Below are positions 19,601-27,806 of a stretch of DNA of 64,000 nt, piece by piece. The notes beneath the pieces are model-generated. The model was not told the DNA's origin, ran no database searches, and saw only the letters and a program-made list of their open reading frames with translations. Every line of letters begins with the position of its first letter. Positions within the stretch are counted from its first letter, which is position 1. Source of the stretch: GCA-2861595 sp035536185 (GTDB lineage: Bacteria > Actinomycetota > Acidimicrobiia > Acidimicrobiales > GCA-2861595); assembly GCA_035536185.1 (NCBI GenBank), contig DATLOM010000049.1:1-64000 (forward strand), given 5' to 3'. The position numbers were made by a program, and so were the translations under genes.

Positions 19601-19983
19601 TCGGCTGCGAAGGCGATGCCGTGGAACGCCACCCAGCAGTCCACGACGGTGGCCATGCGAGCTCCCGGACGTGCCAGTACGGTGCCCACCACGGCGGCGC
19701 CCATGGGGTCGGCATCCGTGTCCGTCGCTCTGCCGCTGAGCGTCGCGGCAAGTGTTGCCAGATAGTGGCTCCCACGTTCGGCCAGCTCGGCATCGGAACC
19801 GGTGTGCTCGAAGGCGAAGGCAAGAGCGTCCTTGGCCTGGACCAGTAGGTCAGCGAACCGCTTAGGGGCGGATGGCGCGACAACGACCCTGCGGGCGGGT
19901 CCCCGACCCCGGAAGGGCTCGGCCTGGCGCCACCACTCCGCCGGGACGATGAACGCGTCCTCGTCGCGGTCGGCTTCGGTCAT
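16606..19983 (-). CDS. DUF4132 protein, long paralogue
   Basis: An 1125-residue protein whose C-terminal ~350 residues match DUF4132 (MolR-like): DYGPRRFRVGFDEQLKPVV, LWHLTRRLVWATF, VGIAHPLHL and the signature YEILQPFPQLGREV. The first ~800 residues look like helical repeat units with many Ala/Leu helices. DUF4132 proteins often carry WGR domains or sit in MoxR/VWA neighbourhoods, and their biochemical role is unknown. The start ATG 19983 overlaps the upstream paralogue's stop by four bases. A segment of about 165 residues (roughly 449-620) is missing from that paralogue. Confidence 0.85.
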   Translation of the reverse strand: MTEADRDEDAFIVPAEWWRQAEPFRGRGPARRVVVAPSAPKRFADLLVQAKDALAFAFEHTGSDAELAERGSHYLATLAATLSGRATDTDADPMGAAVVGTVLARPGARMATVVDCWVAFHGIAFAAETGVLLKSVDIFNPPRADPNSRLGRSHLDCAVAKAPPEGPRILHSDRILGRLRAHMALCDDESYAAAVERVEKHRWAGPALRIVSSYLFPTEQDWVNQDIASLPGSGLTDERVAPLLASATTVDQAEAILAMTRPWTIAYRPRLVFSLAAHVGPDAAPILARMFDDDLMVEHNKRLVGMLAHFPGDDAFGMLLDRLDRKNVQPALLEAMERFPRRAMRLVSAAAAGSGAKAEISRGLLRGHALAHPDVAAAVRPSLDATAARALDTAVAASTALPAAPADRLPAVLASPPWATRARRSEPVVIEGLGRPAAITLAWRPGEQEEWGRTNSDFDWLCPRDGDWAPLVEKATDGYVLSLQVLALAPGELVRPHLAEFSVGYPYEAESSLRRILGRFGEEAAGLVLRVVLKRPSNLAALLLPYEGSEVAALMATWYATTKSIRHVALAWFDRHPDSAARDLVPRALGTRGKERTYAEAALRLLDHRGHKNAVRNAASLHGPAVVDAIETMLATDPLQLLPARIPTLPSWLDPAHLPQVKLLDRTAALPAEAVGHVLTMAAISKPGHTYAGIELVREAVDRDSLAEMAWAAFERWRSIGFPPKEGWILRALALLGNDETVRRLSPLIRSWPGEAASARAVAALDVLSSIGSDVALMHLHAIAEKARFKGLKTKAKAKIEEVADGLGLTAEQLADRLVPDFGLDDTGSLLLDYGPRRFRVGFDEQLKPVVADEDGPRRKVLPKPGVKDDPVMAGSAYALFTGLKKDVKVVASDQIRRLERAMVAGRRWTAAEHKALFVDHPLLWHLTRRLVWATFDDSGTVTGSFRVAEDRSLADSADVAVALSGDTYVGIAHPLHLREFLGAWSELFYDYEILQPFPQLGREVFSLSEEEKQATLLRRVAGATTPTGRVLALSDRGWERGNREDGGIQAVVYRPVPGGGAVVVNLDPGIEVGATMLNPEQTIAGVWLNDGPPGWAVPEGKLAFGLLDDITASEVMRDLETLRR

Positions 19984-22871
19984 TGGCGCAGTCCCTCGAG
20001 GTCGCGCAGGACCTCCGAAGCCGTGATCTCGTCGAGTAGCCCGAACGCCAGGCTGGCGCCGCCGGCGCCGCCCCAGTCAGGGGCCCGGTCGGAGAGCCGC
20101 ACCCGGGTCACGGTCTGCTCGGCGATGGTCATCACTTCGCCGGCCACGATCCCCGGTTGGAAGTCGACGACCACCGCCTTGCCATCGGCCAGCGTACGGA
20201 AGGTGAAGCGTTGAAGGTCTCCATGCATCACCGGCTCGCGCCTCCACCCACGATGGCTGAGCGCCAGGATCCTCCCCGTGTACACCGTGGTCCCGGCGAA
20301 CCGATCGAGCAGCTTGGCCGACCTCTCGGAATCGGTGAGGGCGTAGACCTCCCGGCCCAGCTGCGGAAAGGGCTGGAGAATTTCGTAGTCGGCGAACAGC
20401 TCGGACCACGCAGCGAGGGATGGGCCTAGATGCAGCGGGTGGGCGATGCCGACCAGCGTGTGGGGGTCGAGGTCCACCGTGTCGTCGCTCTCGCCGGCCA
20501 GTGTCCGGTCCTCGGCCACACGGAAGGAGCCCGTGGGCGCTCCGGTGCCGGAGTCGAAGGTGGCCCACACCAGGCGCCGGGCCAGGTGCCAGAGGAGGGG
20601 GTGATCCACGAACAGCGAACGCTGCTCCGCGGCGGTCCACCGCCGGCCGGTCACCATGGCCCGCTCGAAGCGGCGGATCTGGTCGGTGGCCACCGTCTTG
20701 ACGTCCTTCTTGAGCCCTGCGAAGCGGGAGTAGGCGGCGGGGGCAAGGGTGTGGTCGTCTCCGGCCGAGGGCTTAGGGAGCAGCTTGCGGCGCGCCCCTT
20801 CCTCGTCGGAAACCACCGGCTTGAGCTGTTCATCGAAGCCGACGCGGAACCGGCGGCTGCCGTAGTCGATGAGGAGTGACCCGTCGGGATCGAGGCCGAA
20901 GTCGGGCACGAGACGGTCGGCCAGCTGATCGGCTGTCAACCCGAGCTTGACGGCGACCTCACCCATCTTCTCCTGCGCCCTCGCCTTGAGACCCTTGAAC
21001 CTGGCCTTATCAGCGATCCCGTAGAGGTACATGAGAGCGACGTCCGACCCGATGGTGGAAAGAACGTCGAGTGCCGCCACGGCCCGGGCGTGGGCTGATT
21101 GGCCCGGCCAGGCCCGGATCAGCGGCGTGAGTCGGCGCACGATCTCGTCGTTGCCGAGCAGGCCCAGACCGGCGAAGACCATCCCGCCGTCCTTGGCAGG
21201 AAAGCCAGCCACGCCCCAACGCTCGAACACGCCCCACGCCATCTCGGCCAGGGAACTCGGATCGGTGGCCTGGCGCACCACGTTGATCCCGGGGTACGGC
21301 TGGCCAGGCCTGGAGATGGCCACCATGGTGCAGATGTGGCCGATGGCGTCGGTCGGGAGGGCGGCGGTCCGGTCAGCCAGCAGCACCTGGGGGAGGTGGG
21401 CGGGATCAAGCCAGGACGGGGGAGCGGGGATGCGGGCCGGCAGGAGTTGCAGTGGGTCGAGCCCGAGCGCCTCGACCGCCTCGACGACGCCGGGTCCGTG
21501 GGCCGAGGCCCACTCCTCCTGCTCGCCCGGTTCCCACACCAAGGTGATGTCCGACGGGGCGTGCAGGTTCTCGATCTCGACCTTCGTCAGGGCGGGTGCG
21601 GGTTTGCGCCGTGGCCTGGGACCGGTCCATGGAGGCGACACGAGCACGGGCGGGAGACGGTCGGGCGAGGCCACAAGGACGCGGGCCGATGCGTCGAGGA
21701 CGGCGTCGAGGGCCTTGGCTGCGGCGGACTCCAGCAGGGGCCGTATCGACTCCACCACCTCGGGGTTGGATATGGCGTGGCCCCGCAGCAGGCTCCGTGC
21801 CATTTCGGCCCTGGCGCCGGTGCCGGCGGCGGCGCCGGCAAGCAGCCGCATGGCCCGGCGCGAGAAGCGGTCCATGCTCTCGAGGACGGCGGGCTGTACG
21901 TACTTCTGGTCGAGTCGGTCCAGCAGCGCAGTGAAAGCGGCGTCGGTGGGGAGGACTGCCAGCACCCCGATCAGCCTCCTGGACCTCGCGGCATCGAGCC
22001 TCGGGTCGAGGAGGCGGCCGAGCATGGGCGCGGCGTCGCCACCCAGGTTGACGGCGAGGCTGAAGAGAAGTCCCGGGCGGCCGGTGACGGCCCACGCCGG
22101 GGAGGCAACAAGGATTGCTTCGGCCTGGGCTGGTGTCGTCGCCGACGCCAACAGGGGCATAACCCTGTGGTCCCGGGACAGTCTGGCGGCGGTGATCTCG
22201 ACGGTGTCATCGTCCAGCCAGTTCTGCTGCGTGGGCAGCAGGTAGGAGGTGGCGATGCGCACGCCGAGCGGACCAGCCCGCTGTTCCGCCAGACGCCTCG
22301 TTGCCTCGGCGTAGGACGCGTCGTCGGTTATCGCCAGGTGGGCCCGAAGGCGAGCGAGCAGTTCGTCGTAGGTACCTCGGCCGGGCGCCTTGACGACGGC
22401 GACAGTGTCCCAGCGGGTGCCGGGGTTGACGACGTCGACGGCCGCCAGAAGAACACCGGCCTCGGCAGCGAATCCGATGCCGTGGGCGGTCACCCAGGCG
22501 TCGGCAATGGCCCGGTGCGCGGGTGCCGCTGTGTGGCCGAGCAGCGCAACCACCGCGGCGGCGCCGAGGGGAGACACATCCCGGCGCGCACGTCGCAGAA
22601 CACCGGCCGGCGTCCCGAGGTAGAGCCGGGCCCACTCAGTGAGGTCGGCATCCGAGTGAGGGTGGTCCAGAGCTGTGTTGATGCGGATCCTGCCGCGGTC
22701 CAGAAGCTGCCCTAGAACCGCTGTAGCCGATTGATCAACCGACAGGGTGGGAGCCGGCCCTCGGCCCCGGAACGGCTCGGCCTGATCCCACCACTCGGGG
22801 GGGATGACGAAACGGTCCTCATCCAGATCGGTGTCCGGCAAGTTCCCCCCGACATTCTTGGAGCGCCGCAC
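19980..22871 (-). CDS. DUF4132 protein, short paralogue
   Basis: A 963-residue paralogue of the next gene, sharing the N-terminal E-W-W-x-Q-A-E-P-F-R-G-R-G-P motif and the whole DUF4132 C-terminus (YEILQPFPQLGREVYAL). The two align throughout, except that near residue 454 this copy jumps from PGEQEEW to HGPGVVEAVEA, skipping about 165 residues present in the longer copy, a clean in-frame deletion. It is the first gene of the six-gene operon. GTG 22871 is taken as the start; a TTG about 30 bases downstream with a G-rich upstream stretch is an alternative. It is divergent from the MFS gene. Confidence 0.82.
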   Translation of the reverse strand: MRRSKNVGGNLPDTDLDEDRFVIPPEWWDQAEPFRGRGPAPTLSVDQSATAVLGQLLDRGRIRINTALDHPHSDADLTEWARLYLGTPAGVLRRARRDVSPLGAAAVVALLGHTAAPAHRAIADAWVTAHGIGFAAEAGVLLAAVDVVNPGTRWDTVAVVKAPGRGTYDELLARLRAHLAITDDASYAEATRRLAEQRAGPLGVRIATSYLLPTQQNWLDDDTVEITAARLSRDHRVMPLLASATTPAQAEAILVASPAWAVTGRPGLLFSLAVNLGGDAAPMLGRLLDPRLDAARSRRLIGVLAVLPTDAAFTALLDRLDQKYVQPAVLESMDRFSRRAMRLLAGAAAGTGARAEMARSLLRGHAISNPEVVESIRPLLESAAAKALDAVLDASARVLVASPDRLPPVLVSPPWTGPRPRRKPAPALTKVEIENLHAPSDITLVWEPGEQEEWASAHGPGVVEAVEALGLDPLQLLPARIPAPPSWLDPAHLPQVLLADRTAALPTDAIGHICTMVAISRPGQPYPGINVVRQATDPSSLAEMAWGVFERWGVAGFPAKDGGMVFAGLGLLGNDEIVRRLTPLIRAWPGQSAHARAVAALDVLSTIGSDVALMYLYGIADKARFKGLKARAQEKMGEVAVKLGLTADQLADRLVPDFGLDPDGSLLIDYGSRRFRVGFDEQLKPVVSDEEGARRKLLPKPSAGDDHTLAPAAYSRFAGLKKDVKTVATDQIRRFERAMVTGRRWTAAEQRSLFVDHPLLWHLARRLVWATFDSGTGAPTGSFRVAEDRTLAGESDDTVDLDPHTLVGIAHPLHLGPSLAAWSELFADYEILQPFPQLGREVYALTDSERSAKLLDRFAGTTVYTGRILALSHRGWRREPVMHGDLQRFTFRTLADGKAVVVDFQPGIVAGEVMTIAEQTVTRVRLSDRAPDWGGAGGASLAFGLLDEITASEVLRDLEGLRQ

Positions 22872-23095
22872 ATGTGGAGTTTGGCAAACCTAAGAAGGAC
22901 CCGGCGCGCGTCGGAACGGCATTCTTCCCACCCGAGGCCCTCGCAAGCTATCTGAGGGTGGAGGCCCGCCCACTATTAGCCTCCGGGCTTGTGGGGGAGC
23001 CATCGCAGCCGGGTTCTCCACCGCAGGATGAGGAGGGTCCCGATCCGCTGACGCGTGAGGTTCCCACGGTGCAGGTGCCCCGTTCGTCTCCGGGG

Positions 23096-24469
23096 ATGTT
23101 GGACAACGCCGACGATGACGCCGCCTCCGGGGAGGAGCCCTCGACCATCCGCCTCTTCGGCTCGCCCGCCTTCTTCCGGCTGTGGCTGGCCCAGGTGGCG
23201 TCGTCGCTCGGTGACTGGGTGGGGCTGCTGGCCATCTCGGCCATCGCCGCCCGGATCGGCGGGTCCTCGCCGGAGGCGGCCATCGGCATCGTGTTGTCGG
23301 CTCGTCTGGTCCCCGGGTTCTTCCTCGGGCCCGCCGCTGGGGTCTTCGTCGACCGGTGGGACCGCAAGAAGGTCATGGTCTCCTGCGACATCGGCCGGGG
23401 ACTGGTGCTGCTCGGCCTGCCCTTCGTCGACACCATCCCCGGCCTCTTCTTCGCCTCCCTTCTCCTGGAGGTCATGACCCTGCTGTGGTCGCCGGCCAAG
23501 GAGGCGTCGGTGCCCAACCTGGTGCGCCCGGAGTTCCTGGCCAACGCCAACTCGCTGTCGCTGGTGGCCGCCTACGGCACCTTCCCCATCGGCTCCGCCC
23601 TCTTCGCCGTACTGGCAGGGGTGGCATCCGCCCTCGCCCGGTTCGACGCTCTCGAGGGCCTCCGGGTCAGCCAGGAGACGGTGGCCATCTACGTCGACGT
23701 GCTCACCTTCTTCACCTCGGCCATGCTGATCTCGACGCTTTCGCTGCGCCGGCCGGAGAAGGACGGTGACGAGCGCCGCCGCATCGACCTCCGCCAGACC
23801 TTCCGCGAGCTGGCCGACGGCTGGAGCTTCATCCGCCACAGCAAGATCGTGCGCTCGGTGATGCTCGGGCTGGGCACCGGGCTCATCGGCGGCGGCATGG
23901 TGGTGCCCCTCGGCCCGGTGATGTCGGCCAGTGTCCTCGGAGCAGGCACTGCCGGGTTCGGCCTGCTCCTCACGGCCCTGGGAACCGGCATGGCCATCGG
24001 CGTGGTCACCCTTTCGGTGGTGCAGCGGAGGGTGCCCCACGAGCGCATCTTCGTGGCCTCGGTCTTCGGTGCCGGCATCTCGCTGCTGCTCGCCGCCTCG
24101 ATGTCGACGCTCACGCCCGCCCTCGGCTTCGTCGCCCTCATCGGGCTGTGCGCCGGCTCCGTTTACATCCTCGGCTTCACCATCCTCCAGTCGAACGTGG
24201 AGGACGAGCTGCGGGGCCGGATCTTCGCCGCCCTCTACACCCTCGTCCGCTTCTGCCTCCTCCTGTCCTTCACGCTGGCGCCGATCCTGTCGTCGGTGCT
24301 CGACAAGCTCTCGTCACGGATCTTCGATGACAAGTCGGTCACCATTGCCGGCGTTGCCGTCGCCCTGCCCGGCGTCCGCCTCACCCTCTGGCTGGGCGGG
24401 CTGATCATCGTGGTCGCCGCCGTTCTCGTACAGCTGACCATGACCACCCGGACGGAGCAAGAGGAATGA
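23096..24469 (+). CDS. MFS transporter coupled to tmk
   Basis: An MFS permease of about 457 residues with 12 predicted helices, starting at FFRLWLAQVASSLGDWVGLLAI. It carries the family GVFVDRWDRKKVM loop between helices 2 and 3 and WSFIRHSKIVRSVM in the central loop. Acidimicrobial homologues are often fused to dTMP kinase. Here the stop overlaps the tmk ATG (ATGA), so the fusion is split but still coupled. ATG 23096 is preferred because homologues start close before the first helix. An in-frame GTG at 22874 would add ~74 disordered residues. Substrate unknown. Confidence 0.85.
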   Translation: MLDNADDDAASGEEPSTIRLFGSPAFFRLWLAQVASSLGDWVGLLAISAIAARIGGSSPEAAIGIVLSARLVPGFFLGPAAGVFVDRWDRKKVMVSCDIGRGLVLLGLPFVDTIPGLFFASLLLEVMTLLWSPAKEASVPNLVRPEFLANANSLSLVAAYGTFPIGSALFAVLAGVASALARFDALEGLRVSQETVAIYVDVLTFFTSAMLISTLSLRRPEKDGDERRRIDLRQTFRELADGWSFIRHSKIVRSVMLGLGTGLIGGGMVVPLGPVMSASVLGAGTAGFGLLLTALGTGMAIGVVTLSVVQRRVPHERIFVASVFGAGISLLLAASMSTLTPALGFVALIGLCAGSVYILGFTILQSNVEDELRGRIFAALYTLVRFCLLLSFTLAPILSSVLDKLSSRIFDDKSVTIAGVAVALPGVRLTLWLGGLIIVVAAVLVQLTMTTRTEQEE

Positions 24470-25083
24470 CCGGCCGCGGCCGCCTGATCGCCTTCGAGGG
24501 CGGGGAGGCCTGCGGGAAGTCGACACAGTCCGCCCTTCTCGCCAACAGAGTGGGTGCCCTTGTCACCCGCGAGCCCGGCGGAACGGCCTTGGGTGAGCGG
24601 GTGCGGGCCCTGCTCCTCGACGCCGGCACCGTCGGCCTCGATCCTCGGGCCGAGGCGTTGCTCATGGCCGCGGCCAGGGCCCAGCACGTGGCCGAGGTGG
24701 TGGCGCCGGCGCTGGCCACCGGCCGCCACGTCGTCACCGACCGCTTCTCCCACTCCTCTCTCGCCTACCAGGGCTACGGCCGGGGCCTCGACCTCGACGA
24801 GCTCCGCTGGCTGAGCGACTGGGCCACAGCCAGCCTGTGGCCTGACGTGGTGATCCTGCTGGACCTTCCCCCCGGCAGGGCGCTCAGCGCCCCCTCTGCG
24901 CCGGACCGCTTCGAGACAGAGTCGGGCGAGTTCCATGACCGGGTGACGGCGGGTTTCCACGCCTTGGCCGCCACCGATCCGGAGAGATGGCGTGTGGTCG
25001 ACGCCGCCGGCAGCGTGAACGAGGTGGCCGAACGGGTATGGGCGGCCGTGGCCCCGATACTGGCGTCTGAGGACGTCCGATGA
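24466..25083 (+). CDS. tmk: Thymidylate kinase
   Basis: A 205-residue dTMP kinase that phosphorylates dTMP to dTDP for DNA synthesis. The P-loop is G12-G-E-A-C-G-K-S-T20. The TREPGGT motif (TMP and sugar contact) follows, then TDRFSHSSLAYQGYGRGL with the DR(Y/F) base-binding residues. The LID region is short. ATG 24466 overlaps the MFS stop by four bases. holB starts 48 bp downstream, an order common in bacteria. Confidence 0.95.
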   Translation: MTGRGRLIAFEGGEACGKSTQSALLANRVGALVTREPGGTALGERVRALLLDAGTVGLDPRAEALLMAAARAQHVAEVVAPALATGRHVVTDRFSHSSLAYQGYGRGLDLDELRWLSDWATASLWPDVVILLDLPPGRALSAPSAPDRFETESGEFHDRVTAGFHALAATDPERWRVVDAAGSVNEVAERVWAAVAPILASEDVR

Positions 25084-25131
25084 AGTCGCCGCGCCAGAAG
25101 CAGGGGCCCCGATGAGACGGATGTCGTCAGC

Positions 25132-26193
25132 TTGAGCGGGCATCCAACGAGCCCGCCGGCGCTGTACGCCGACGTCGTCGGCCAGGACCGGGCGGTGGCG
25201 AGCCTGGTGGCAGCCTCCCGATCGCCCGTGCACGCCTACCTGCTGGTGGGGCCGATCGGTACGGGCATCCGGGAGGCGGCCCGCTCCTTCGCCGCCGCCC
25301 TGCTGTGCGCGCATGGTGGCTGCTCGGCCTGTGAGGTCTGCCGGCGGGTCCTGGCCGGCGTCCACCCCGACGTGCGCTTCTTCGAGCGCACCGGCGCCTC
25401 GCTGCGGGTGGGCGAGATCAAGCCGATCCTGGAGGCTGCCTCCCTCAGCCCCGTTGAGGCGCCCCGAAAGGTCCTGGTGCTGGTCGACTTCCACCTCGTG
25501 GCCGAGCAGTACCCCCGGCTGCTCAAGACCATCGAGGAGCCGCCCGCCACCACTGTCTTCGTGGTGCTGGCCGAGCAGGTCCCCCCCGAGCTGTCCACCA
25601 TCGCCAGCCGTTGCGTGCGCATCGACTTCCCCCCCGTCCCCGAGGAGACGGTGCGGGAGGCGCTGGTGGCCGGCGGGGTGGAGGTCGGCCTCGCCGCCGA
25701 TGTCGCCGGGGCATCGGGAGGCCGTATCGACCGGGCCCGCCTGCTGGCCTCCGATCCGGGGTTCGCGGCGCGCCGGGAGGCGTGGCGGGCCGTGCCCGGT
25801 CGCCTCGACGGCACCGGAGCCGCCGCCGCCACTCTGGCCGACGAGCTGCTGGCCGGGCTGGAGACGATGCTCGAGCCCTTGGCCGTGCGTCACGCCGCCG
25901 AGGAAGCGGCCCTGCTCGAACAGGCGAAGCTTTATGGCGAGCGGGGTGCCGATCTCAAGGAGATGGAGGCGAGGCACAAGCGGGAGGAGCGGCGGCTACG
26001 GACCGACGAGCTGCGGTTCGGGCTCGCCACCCTCGCCGGCGCCTACCGCGACCGCCTCAGCTCGGACCGCCATCCCACCGAAGCACTCGCCGCCCTCGAC
26101 GCCGTGGCCGCCGCCAACGAGGCGCTCATCCGCAACCCGAACGCGACCCTGCTCCTCCAGGCCCTGCTCGTCCGCCTGGGTCGCCTCGGCTGA
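25132..26193 (+). CDS. holB: DNA polymerase III delta' subunit
   Basis: A 353-residue clamp-loader delta' subunit. The N-terminal AAA-like domain begins YADVVGQDRAVASL. Its P-loop is degenerate (GPIGTGIREA), as expected for delta', which does not hydrolyse ATP. A zinc-binding module uses Cys59, Cys64, Cys67 and Cys70. RLLKTIEEPP and STIASRCVRI are the conserved box VII-like and SRC motifs. The start is TTG 25132, chosen because the conserved region begins ten residues later. It acts in loading the beta clamp. Confidence 0.9.
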   Translation: MSGHPTSPPALYADVVGQDRAVASLVAASRSPVHAYLLVGPIGTGIREAARSFAAALLCAHGGCSACEVCRRVLAGVHPDVRFFERTGASLRVGEIKPILEAASLSPVEAPRKVLVLVDFHLVAEQYPRLLKTIEEPPATTVFVVLAEQVPPELSTIASRCVRIDFPPVPEETVREALVAGGVEVGLAADVAGASGGRIDRARLLASDPGFAARREAWRAVPGRLDGTGAAAATLADELLAGLETMLEPLAVRHAAEEAALLEQAKLYGERGADLKEMEARHKREERRLRTDELRFGLATLAGAYRDRLSSDRHPTEALAALDAVAAANEALIRNPNATLLLQALLVRLGRLG

Positions 26194-26238
26194 GACGCCG
26201 GCGCCGCCCTCTGAGGCGCCCACTACCCTGCCCCCTGC

Positions 26239-26311
26239 GCCCGAGTACCTCAGTCGGCAGAGGGTTCGACTCGTAATCGAAACGTCGGGGGTTCGATTCC
26301 CCCCTCGGGCT
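26239..26311 (+). tRNA. tRNA-Thr (CGT anticodon)
   Basis: A complete cloverleaf: acceptor arms GCCCGAG (26239-26245) and CTCGGGC (26304-26310), D stem CCTC/GAGG, anticodon stem TTCGA/TCGAA with loop CTCGTAA (anticodon CGT, reading ACG), and T stem GGGGG/CCCCC with loop TTCGATT. CCA is not encoded. Its 3' part from 26270 is the left attachment site of an integrated element, and a second copy of that part lies at 31305-31348. Confidence 0.95.
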
Positions 26312-26313
26312 CG
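26270..26313 (+). repeat. Left att core repeat
   Basis: 44 bp identical to 31305-31348, from the anticodon loop of tRNA-Thr to two bases past its discriminator. It is the expected product of tyrosine-recombinase integration into a tRNA 3' end. Confidence 0.93.
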
Positions 26314-26373
26314 GAGAAAGTGCTGGTCAGGGCGTTGCGGCCGGGGCGAACATGGCCCGGCCGACGCCCCGGA

Positions 26374-26404
26374 GAGCCAAACGGGGAGCCAAAGGGGAGC
26401 CAAA
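26374..26404 (+). repeat. Three GAGCCAAA repeats, putative arm sites (left)
   Basis: GAGCCAAA at 26374-26381, 26386-26393 and 26397-26404, spaced 12 and 11 bp, about one helical turn. They begin 60 bp inside the left att core. The same motif recurs near the right end in the same orientation. Confidence 0.55.
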
Positions 26405-26489
26405 CTGGGTGCGCGGGCTGGACGAAGAACGTTCGTCATGACGTGGCTCATCCTGCTCGCTTTGGACCCGACAGAACTCGAATCCGTGG

Positions 26490-26869
26490 TCAGCTCCACG
26501 GCCTTCGCCGCGGCCGTTGAGCGCGGGCGTGAGCTCTCCGCTCCTGTTCGTCGGCACGGGCGCTGTCATCGCGGGACCAGTCTTCGTAGCAGCGATCTCC
26601 GATCCGGCCCATACCGTCCGGGTAGACGTTCAGGTAGTTCTTGACGGTCCACACCGTGTCAGCCGTCGCAATCGTTCGACTCCCACGCGGGGAAACGTCC
26701 CAGTGGAAGCCGTCTTCGAGGCGGAAGCCCGCAATCGCCATCGGCTCCCGCCCGTGGCGAGCCCCGGGCCGGGCTGGCGACCATTCGCGTTGTCGATCGT
26801 CGGGTCGAACTCGAAGTCGACGATGGTCGCGTTCGAAGCGGGCACGCTCTTGTTGTCGTGCGAGGTCAT
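26490..26869 (-). pseudogene. Hypothetical element gene, probable frameshift
   Basis: From ATG 26869 the frame reads MTSHDNKSVPASNATIVDFEFDPTIDNANGRQPG. Near 26757 the protein-like signal moves to another frame (MAIAGFRLEDGFHWDVSPRGSR, TADTVWTVKNYLNVYPDGMG) that runs to a stop at 26490. Both halves look like parts of one protein of ~125 residues ending in a charged tail. No family is recognised. Confidence 0.4.
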
Positions 26870-26984
26870 AGGTCGAGTACGACCGCATCGTGCGCCTCGG
26901 CCTGCACCGCGAGGCAGATGCCAGTCTCGGGAACCGGGCGTCGAGCTTGGGGTTTGGTGGCGACGAGCGAGCTAGAGGGTCGGG

Positions 26985-27245
26985 CTATTCGTTCTCGTCC
27001 GTCGCGCGCTCGCGACTCGCTGCCGCCTGAGCGGCGAAAATCTGGAGCAGTTCCTGCATCGACTGCCCATTGCACTGGCTGAGCTCGTCGAGAAGCTTGG
27101 TGGCGACGGCGAGAAGCCCAAGCATGGTGGGAAAGGGTTCGACTAGAGCCTCAGCAAGCACCTCGATCGTGACGTCATCGCGCTGCTGGTCAACGCCACC
27201 GTCGCGGTCGGTCCAGAGCGTCAACAATGTGAGGGCCTTCTGCAC
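26985..27245 (-). CDS. Hypothetical small acidic protein
   Basis: An 86-residue ORF from GTG 27245: QKALTLLTLWTDRDGG, an acidic middle, then MLGLLAVATKLLDELSQCNG and an Ala/Glu-rich C-terminal helix ending ATDENE. Composition is natural for a helical soluble protein, but I recognise no family. It lies inside the integrated element, convergent with the phage-like fragment's neighbourhood. Confidence 0.45.
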   Translation of the reverse strand: MQKALTLLTLWTDRDGGVDQQRDDVTIEVLAEALVEPFPTMLGLLAVATKLLDELSQCNGQSMQELLQIFAAQAAASRERATDENE

Positions 27246-27350
27246 GCTTGCCCAGTAGCGCGGCCGATCCGATCTCTAGGTAGTCGTCGGCCACGACATT
27301 GAGCCTACGGTGGGACGCTGACCAGACAGCGAACGAGGAGGACCAGCGAC

Positions 27351-27806
27351 GTGCTCCGTCGACGCCGCAGCAGCTTCCCAGCCGGGATCCGAAGCGCGTA
27401 CGCGTCAGAGCTGATCGACGCGGAGTCCTGCGATGCCTGCCGCGCCGTCGATGGACGCAACTACCGGACGATCGCCCAGGCCCACGCGGACTACCCGGAG
27501 GGAAGCGGGTACTCGCGATGCACCGCTGCCAGAGGCTGCCTGGGCTCGCTCGTCCGGTTCACGAATCGGAGACGCCACCAGCGACGTAATCGCGCATCGT
27601 GCCACCTCGCGAACGTGCACCGACGATCCTGCTGCAACCATCTTGCAACCCGAATGGTTGCGACGGAGCGACACGGGCGGTTACGAAGCGGCATTGACGA
27701 GGGCGGAGTAGCAGGTGAGATCATGGTCCCAACAGGGTCGCGGTCATCATCTCGGCCGCGGCGCGCTTCTCTCCGCCCAGGAGGTGCCCGTACACGTCCT
27801 TGGTGA
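27351..27806 (+). pseudogene. Fragment of phage head morphogenesis protein
   Basis: After a basic start, residues ~15-70 read YASELIDAESCDACRAVDGRNY, AQAHADYPEG and CTAARGCLGSLVRF. This Cys-rich C-terminal pattern is found in Mu F-like/SPP1 gp7-type minor head proteins of actinophages. The large N-terminal part of such proteins is absent. Downstream of ~27570 the frame is Arg-rich and unlike a protein, and it overlaps the 3' end of the integrase, so a truncated remnant is most likely. It supports a prophage origin of the element. Confidence 0.5.
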
